DNA of 16,781 nucleotides from an uncultured Collinsella sp. (GTDB lineage: Bacteria; Actinomycetota; Coriobacteriia; Coriobacteriales; Coriobacteriaceae). The notes under the pieces were generated by a model that was not told the origin of the DNA, did not search any database, and was given only the letters and a program-made list of their open reading frames with translations. This document shows positions 12,940 to 16,781 of this stretch, piece by piece. Location of the stretch: assembly GCA_934654605.1 (NCBI GenBank), contig CAKUGH010000032.1, positions 1-16,781 of the forward strand. The letters are read 5' to 3'. The translations under genes and the position numbers were made by a program. Each line of letters opens with the position of its first letter. The stretch's first letter is position 1.

Positions 12940-15746
12940 TAACGATTCCTGCCGTGGCAGTACTTGAACTTCTTGCCGCTGCCGCAGGGGCAAAGGTCGT
13001 TGCGGCCAACGTTGACGTACGGATCGTCACTCTCGTCCTTGCGGTAGGTGGTCACCTTGCCGCCGTTGTTGACAGCAGCCGGGCCTCCCTGGACGGCCGT
13101 ACGAGCCTGCACCTGTGCCTGCTTGCGCAGCACCGAGTTCCCGTTGTCGCCATCGACATCGGCGGGGCCGGAGAAGTGCGCACCCTTGAGCGCGGGGTCC
13201 TCCTTGTGCTCCACGGCCTGCGGGGCGGCCTTGATTTCGATGCGCAGGACGGTGCGCAGGTAATCCTCGTACATGGTGTCGACGAGCATCTGGAAGGCAC
13301 CATAAGCCTCGGTCTTGTACTCGACCAGCGGGTCGCGCTGACCAAAGCCGCGCAGTCCGATACCGGTCTTGAGGTAATCCATCTCCTGCAGGTAGTTCAT
13401 CCAACGGGTATCGATGACGCGCAGCATGACCTGGGTGTTGAGCTCACGCATGAGGTCCTCACCCAGGCGCTCGGCCTTCATGTTGTAGCACTTCTCGACG
13501 TAGGCCAGGACATCGGCAGCCAGGGCCTCAAAGTCCTCGTCGGGGAACTTGGGCGTATCGATATGCCCGGTGAGCTCCACGACCCACTTGCGCAGGCCCT
13601 CAAGATCGCGCTCGCCATCGTGGCTGTCCTTGGTGCAGAACTCCTGCACGCAGCGGTACACGGTGTCGTGCATGACCTCGGTGATGTGGTCGGTCAGATC
13701 CTTGCCGTCCAGAATCTTGTTGCGCTCGGCGTAGATGACCTGGCGCTGCTTGTTCATGACGTCGTCGTACTCAAGGACGCTCTTGCGCATGGAGAAGTTG
13801 ATGCTCTCGACCTTGTGCTGGGCGCTCTCGACGGCCTTGGAGATGATCTTGTGCTGGATGGGCATGTCGTCGCCCATGTCGGCGGTGACCATCATCTTGG
13901 AGACGCGGTCCATCTTGTCGCCGCCGAACAGGCGCATGAGGTCGTCCTCGAGCGACAGGTAGAACTGAGTCTCGCCCGGATCGCCCTGACGACCGGAGCG
14001 GCCGCGCAGCTGATTGTCGATACGACGGGACTCATGGCGCTCGGTGCCGATGACGGTCAGGCCGCCGGCGGCAAGCACGCGCTCGCGTTCGGCCTTGCAG
14101 GTCTCCTTGGCCTCGGCGTTAAACTGCTCGAGCTGCTCGGGCGTCACGTCCTCCATGGTCAGGCCCTCGTACTCAAGGCGTTCGCGCACCAGCTCGTCGG
14201 GGTTGCCGCCCAGCAGGATGTCGGTACCACGACCGGCCATGTTAGTAGCGATGGTCACGGCGCCGTAGCGTCCGGCCTGGGCAACGATATGAGCCTCGCG
14301 CTCGTGATGCTTAGCGTTGAGGACCTCGTGCGCGATGCCGCGCTTGGTAAGGGCGGCGGACAGCTTCTCGGAGCTCTCGATGGAGACGGTGCCCACCAGG
14401 ACCGGCTGGCCCTTGGCGTGACGTCGCTCGACGTCGTCGGCAACGGCGTTGTACTTGGCCTGGATGGTGCGGTACACCAGGTCCTCGTGGTCAACACGCT
14501 GAACGGGTTTGTTGGAGGGGATGACCTCGACGGGCAGCTTGTAGATCTCGCGGAACTCGGCGTCCTCGGTGAGTGCCGTACCGGTCATACCGGAGAGCTT
14601 GTCATACAGGCGGAAATAGTTCTGCAGGGTGATGGTGGCCAGGGTCTGGTTCTCCTCGCGCACGAGCACGCCCTCTTTTGCCTCGATGGCCTGGTGCAGG
14701 CCCTCGGAGTAGCGGCGACCTTCCATGATGCGGCCGGTGAACTCGTCGACGATCTTGACCTCGCCGTTGGTGACCACGTACTGCTTGTCGCGGTGGAACA
14801 TGTACTGGGCCTTCAGCGCCTGCTGCAGGTGGTTGACCAGCTGGCCGGAGAGATCGGCATAGATGTCATCGATACCCAGGCGGCGCTCGATCTTCTTAAG
14901 GCCGCGCTCGGTGGCGGCGATGGTGTGCTTGGCCTCGTCCATGACGTAGTCGCCCGTGGGCTCGACGTCCTCGGTGGCGGTGAGCATGTCGTGCGACACG
15001 TCCTCGCCGCGCTCAAGGCCACGCACGGCACGCGCGAAGTCCTTGTAGGTACTGGCGGACTTGGTGCCAGCGCCCGAGATGATCAGCGGGGTGCGGGCCT
15101 CATCGATCAGGATGGAGTCAACCTCGTCGACGATGGCGTAGTTGTGACCGCGCTGCACGCGCTGCTCGGGACGGGTAACCATGTTGTCGCGCAGGTAATC
15201 AAAGCCGAACTCGGAGTTGGTGCCGTAGGTGACGTCGGCCTGGTAGGCCGGGCGCTTGAGCTCGAGCGGCATGTTGTTCTGGAGCAGACCGACGGTCATG
15301 CCCAGGTACTTATAGATGCGGCCCATCCACTCGGAGTCGCGCTTGGCAAGGTAATCGTTGACAGTAACGACGTGCACGCCCTTGCCGGCAATAGCGTTGA
15401 GATAGCCGGCCAACGTGGAGACGAGGGTCTTACCTTCGCCGGTCTTCATCTCGGCGATGTGGCCCTCGTGCAGCGCCATGGCGCCAATGAGCTGCACGTC
15501 AAAGTGGCGCATACCCATGGTGCGCTTGGAAGCCTCACGCACGGTGGCAAAGGCCTCGGGGAGCATGTCGTCGAGCGACTCGCCGTTGGCGTAACGCTCG
15601 CGGAACTTATCGGTCTGGCCGCGGAGTTCCTCCTCGGTCATCTTCTCAAACTGGGGCTCAAGACCGTTGATCTGGTCGACGATCTTGTAGTAGCGCTTAA
15701 GGTCCTTATCGGATCCAAAGGACAGCAGCTTTGACATGAATCCCAT
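12939..15746 (-). CDS. secA: Preprotein translocase ATPase SecA
   Basis: This 935-residue motor drives proteins through SecYEG. It begins MGFMSKLLSFGSDKDLK, like other SecA N-termini. It contains the preprotein-site start HFDVQLIGAMALHEG (81-95), Walker A MKTGEGKTL (100-108), NDYLAKRD (130-137), Walker B DEVDSILIDEARTPL (207-221) and the NBD2 motifs TNMAGRGTDILLGG and GTERHESRRIDNQLRGRSGRQGDPG. A C-terminal zinc motif C919-P-C921 ... C930-H931 follows a flexible linker. The ATG at 15746 is preferred over one seven codons upstream: AAGGA lies seven bases before it, while the upstream ATG has no site. The stop TAA shares its last base with the prfB ATG, so the two are coupled. The single zinc-tailed form suggests the housekeeping SecA1. 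Promoter not clear; a TACAAT lies at 15813-15808. Confidence 0.97.
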   Translation of the reverse strand: MGFMSKLLSFGSDKDLKRYYKIVDQINGLEPQFEKMTEEELRGQTDKFRERYANGESLDDMLPEAFATVREASKRTMGMRHFDVQLIGAMALHEGHIAEMKTGEGKTLVSTLAGYLNAIAGKGVHVVTVNDYLAKRDSEWMGRIYKYLGMTVGLLQNNMPLELKRPAYQADVTYGTNSEFGFDYLRDNMVTRPEQRVQRGHNYAIVDEVDSILIDEARTPLIISGAGTKSASTYKDFARAVRGLERGEDVSHDMLTATEDVEPTGDYVMDEAKHTIAATERGLKKIERRLGIDDIYADLSGQLVNHLQQALKAQYMFHRDKQYVVTNGEVKIVDEFTGRIMEGRRYSEGLHQAIEAKEGVLVREENQTLATITLQNYFRLYDKLSGMTGTALTEDAEFREIYKLPVEVIPSNKPVQRVDHEDLVYRTIQAKYNAVADDVERRHAKGQPVLVGTVSIESSEKLSAALTKRGIAHEVLNAKHHEREAHIVAQAGRYGAVTIATNMAGRGTDILLGGNPDELVRERLEYEGLTMEDVTPEQLEQFNAEAKETCKAERERVLAAGGLTVIGTERHESRRIDNQLRGRSGRQGDPGETQFYLSLEDDLMRLFGGDKMDRVSKMMVTADMGDDMPIQHKIISKAVESAQHKVESINFSMRKSVLEYDDVMNKQRQVIYAERNKILDGKDLTDHITEVMHDTVYRCVQEFCTKDSHDGERDLEGLRKWVVELTGHIDTPKFPDEDFEALAADVLAYVEKCYNMKAERLGEDLMRELNTQVMLRVIDTRWMNYLQEMDYLKTGIGLRGFGQRDPLVEYKTEAYGAFQMLVDTMYEDYLRTVLRIEIKAAPQAVEHKEDPALKGAHFSGPADVDGDNGNSVLRKQAQVQARTAVQGGPAAVNNGGKVTTYRKDESDDPYVNVGRNDLCPCGSGKKFKYCHGRNR

Positions 15747-15875
15747 GTGGTTTTCCTTTTTGGCCATCGCCCACGCCGTGCAGCTGCGGGCGAGTTAAAC
15801 ACAGATAATTGTACTTTAGCCAAACAAGGCGCGCCCCATACGGTCGACCTCGACCGCCACGTAATAACTACGACC

Positions 15876-15918
15876 AACCTGCCAAAAAGGGACAGGTTTA
15901 TTTTGGCAGGTTTTATCT
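15876..15918. repeat. 43-bp hairpin repeat, copy 2
   Basis: AACCTGCCAAAA (15876-15887) and TTTTGGCAGGTT (15901-15912) form a perfect 12-bp stem around AGGGACAGGTTTA, and TTATCT follows. It matches 2396-2438 at 42 of 43 positions; the one change makes this stem perfect where copy 1 has a G-T pair. It lies in the secA-rpmE gap, 25 bp from the next hairpin, with which it shares the GGGACAGGTT core. Confidence 0.88.
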
Positions 15919-15942
15919 GGGCAAACGCCGCCTCTCTGTCAT

Positions 15943-16009
15943 TTGGTGCAAACCAACCTGTCCCCTTCGCACCAATCTGGTGCAATGGGGACAGGTTGGT
16001 TTGCACCAA
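15943..16009. repeat. Hairpin with perfect 23-bp arms between secA and rpmE
   Basis: The arm at 15943-15965 (TTGGTGCAAACCAACCTGTC...) is the exact reverse complement of 15987-16009. The 21-base loop contains a second stem GCACCA-ATC-TGGTGC (15969-15983), whose sequence repeats the GGTGCA/TGCACC end of the outer arm. The result is a nearly continuous 67-base fold. It lies immediately beside the rpmE terminator but is not itself followed by Ts on the minus strand. Such nested stems are typical of REP/BIME-type units mobilised by TnpA-REP (RAYT) enzymes; this assignment is inference. Confidence 0.88.
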
Positions 16010-16010
16010 T

Positions 16011-16050
16011 AAAAAGAAAGGGCCGCGCACCCAAATGGATGCACGGCCCT
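16011..16050 (-). terminator. rpmE: Intrinsic terminator of rpmE
   Basis: On the minus strand AGGGCCGTGCATCC (from 16050) pairs with GGGTGCGCGGCCCT around ATTT with a few mismatches, and TTCTTTTT follows. It is 37 bases past the rpmE stop and separates rpmE from secA. The plus-strand GC arms are AGGGCCG 16019-16025 and CGGCCCT 16044-16050. Confidence 0.88.
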
Positions 16051-16086
16051 CATGCCATGAATGCGAGTGATTCCGCGGCGAGCTAT

Positions 16087-16512
16087 TTACTCAGCAGCCT
16101 CGGTGGTCTCGGCCTCGGCAGCGGCCTCCTCGACGGGAGCCTCTGCGGGAGCCTCGGCGGCCTGCTTGGCAGCCTCCTCGGCAAACTTAGCAGCACGCTT
16201 GGCCTTCTCGGCAGCCTTAGCCTCAGCGGCGGCCTTGCGAGCGGCCTCGGCCTCAGCAGCCTTGGCGGCCTTGGCAGCCTTGGCCTCCTCAGCCTTCTTG
16301 AGCTGGGCGGCAGCGGCGCCACCGAACTTGTCGGCGAAGCGCTGGACGCGTCCACCGGTGTCGACGAACTTCTGCTGGCCGGTGTAGAACGGGTGGCACT
16401 CGTTGCAAAGCTCGACCTTCATCTCGGACACGGTAGCGTGCGTCTTGAAGGTGTTGCCGCAGGAGCACGTCACCGTGCACTCGACATACTGGGGATGGAT
16501 ACCCTGCTTCAT
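16087..16512 (-). CDS. rpmE: 50S ribosomal protein L31 with Ala/Lys/Glu C-terminal extension
   Basis: The first ~66 residues are a normal zinc-type L31: [11 protein letters not shown], the CxC at 16-18 and CNEC at 36-39 that bind zinc, [26 protein letters not shown]31 bridges the 50S and 30S subunits at the central protuberance. The remaining ~75 residues are almost only Ala, Lys, Glu and Arg and then Ala/Glu/Pro (ending near [10 protein letters not shown]), making the protein 141 residues, about twice the usual 65-90. The basic half (68-113) is likely a single long helix and the tail is acidic. The ATG at 16512 has TAAGGAG eight bases upstream. A two-hairpin leader and promoter-like sequence precede it and a strong terminator follows, so it is a single-gene unit. 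The four-Cys form is the zinc-replete type, which can be swapped for a Cys-less paralogue in zinc starvation. The stop is TAA. Confidence 0.95.
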   Translation of the reverse strand: MKQGIHPQYVECTVTCSCGNTFKTHATVSEMKVELCNECHPFYTGQQKFVDTGGRVQRFADKFGGAAAAQLKKAEEAKAAKAAKAAEAEAARKAAAEAKAAEKAKRAAKFAEEAAKQAAEAPAEAPVEEAAAEAETTEAAE

Positions 16513-16534
16513 GGTAGGACTCCTTATTGGTCAG

Positions 16535-16583
16535 GCGCTGGTTACCGATCAGCGCATAAGGCGTCTTGGTTTCCGACCAAGAC
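16535..16583 (-). ncRNA. Twin-hairpin rpmE leader, candidate L31 ribosomal-protein leader
   Basis: On the minus strand the leader holds GTCTTGGT-CGGAA-ACCAAGAC (16583-16563) and then GCGCTG-ATCGGTAAC-CAGCGC (16555-16535). Both loops carry CGG(A/T)A followed by ACCA, so the two hairpins look like copies of one binding element. The second ends nine bases before the ribosome binding site at 16526-16520. A ribosomal protein that binds its own leader is the usual reason for such structure, and L31 leaders have been proposed in several bacterial lineages, as I recall including actinobacterial ones. Whether this matches a known model was not testable here. Confidence 0.55.
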
Positions 16584-16596
16584 AACAAACTCGGCT

Positions 16597-16625
16597 ATGG
16601 TACCACGGCGCCGCGCGTCCCACAA
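16597..16625 (-). promoter_or_regulatory. rpmE: Candidate promoter of rpmE
   Basis: On the minus strand TTGTGG (16625-16620) and TACCAT (16602-16597) are 17 bases apart, and TGG before the -10 makes an extended -10. Transcription would start near 16590, seven bases before the first leader hairpin, giving a leader of about 78 bases. The match is good in spacing but moderate in sequence. Confidence 0.45.
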
Positions 16626-16698
16626 AAGGTTCACGGTCTTTTCGGAACGACACGAGCTGGACCTTAAATATCAACTTCATCCGAACACTCCCCCACAT

Positions 16699-16781
16699 TC
16701 ATCTCTCGTATGTATCGAGGTATTCCTGCTTGAGCGTCTGCGAGGACGACTTGATCTTTTCCACGAGCGTGCCGGCTTCGA
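16699..16781 (-). CDS. C-terminus of an unidentified gene (partial)
   Basis: A minus-strand frame enters from the right edge and ends in TGA at 16701-16699, giving 26 visible residues that begin EAGTLVEKIKSSS and end DTYER. Codons are GC-ending where possible (CTC, GTG, AAG, ATC), like the neighbouring genes, which supports a real coding end. It is hydrophilic and probably helical. The product is not recognisable. It is about 100 bp upstream of the rpmE promoter. Confidence 0.6.
   Translation of the reverse strand, partial: EAGTLVEKIKSSSQTLKQEYLDTYER

Noticed and set aside
12642..15734. A 1030-codon open frame on the plus strand, antisense to secA.
   Set aside because: It mirrors secA codon by codon. 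GC-rich genes that avoid TTA, CTA and TCA codons leave the opposite strand open. Its Val/Leu/Asp/His/Gly-rich product shows no domain and it has no sensible ribosome binding site.
15943..16009. The large hairpin as the rpmE or secA terminator.
   Set aside because: No T-run follows it on the minus strand. A proper terminator with TTCTTTTT lies just upstream at 16011-16050.

Overview
This window looks like a chromosome segment from a GC-rich Gram-positive gut anaerobe of the class Coriobacteriia, probably Collinsella or a close relative. That placement is an inference from the GC-rich codon use, the actinobacterial style of SecA, RF2 and FtsEX, and the intergenic hairpin repeats; no rRNA is present to settle it. 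All genes but one lie on the minus strand. In transcription order (right to left) they are: the tail of an unidentified gene, rpmE (L31), secA, prfB (RF2), a YitT-family membrane protein, a split transketolase (N then C), then the plus-strand zinc-ribbon membrane protein, ftsE, ftsX, rnr (RNase R), a small serine recombinase, a VanZ-family protein, and a MurR/RpiR regulator, with perhaps the first codons of its downstream partner at the left edge.

Most of the window is housekeeping: translation (L31, RF2), protein export (SecA), division signalling (FtsEX), RNA decay (RNase R) and the non-oxidative pentose phosphate pathway (transketolase). secA and prfB are coupled by a TAATG overlap, ftsE and ftsX overlap by 14 bp, and the two transketolase halves are one base apart. 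A strong hairpin sits between prfB and yitT, directly against the yitT ribosome binding site. rpmE has a structured leader: a promoter-like sequence followed by two hairpins with near-identical loops, as expected of a ribosomal-protein autoregulatory leader. Intrinsic terminators follow rpmE, ftsX, rnr, vanZ and the zinc-ribbon gene.

The accessory signal is concentrated in three places. First, the 520-bp gap between ftsE and the zinc-ribbon gene holds a nested palindrome of about 245 bp with a perfect 28-bp arm pair, and a second hairpin with perfect 23-bp arms. Second, the secA-rpmE gap holds a 43-bp hairpin repeat beside another hairpin with perfect 23-bp arms. Third, the same 43-bp repeat (42/43 identical) lies just upstream of the serine recombinase. 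These share a GGGACAGGTT-type core and look like REP/MITE-like elements.

The most unusual protein-level observation is that RF2 carries SPT instead of SPF in its stop-codon-reading tripeptide. In the same window TAG is the commonest stop (8 of 14 genes) and TGA is rare (2 of 14), the reverse of what is usual in GC-rich actinobacteria. FtsE has a 170-residue Pro/Ala/Gln-rich N-terminal extension and L31 has a 70-residue Ala/Lys/Glu C-terminal extension.
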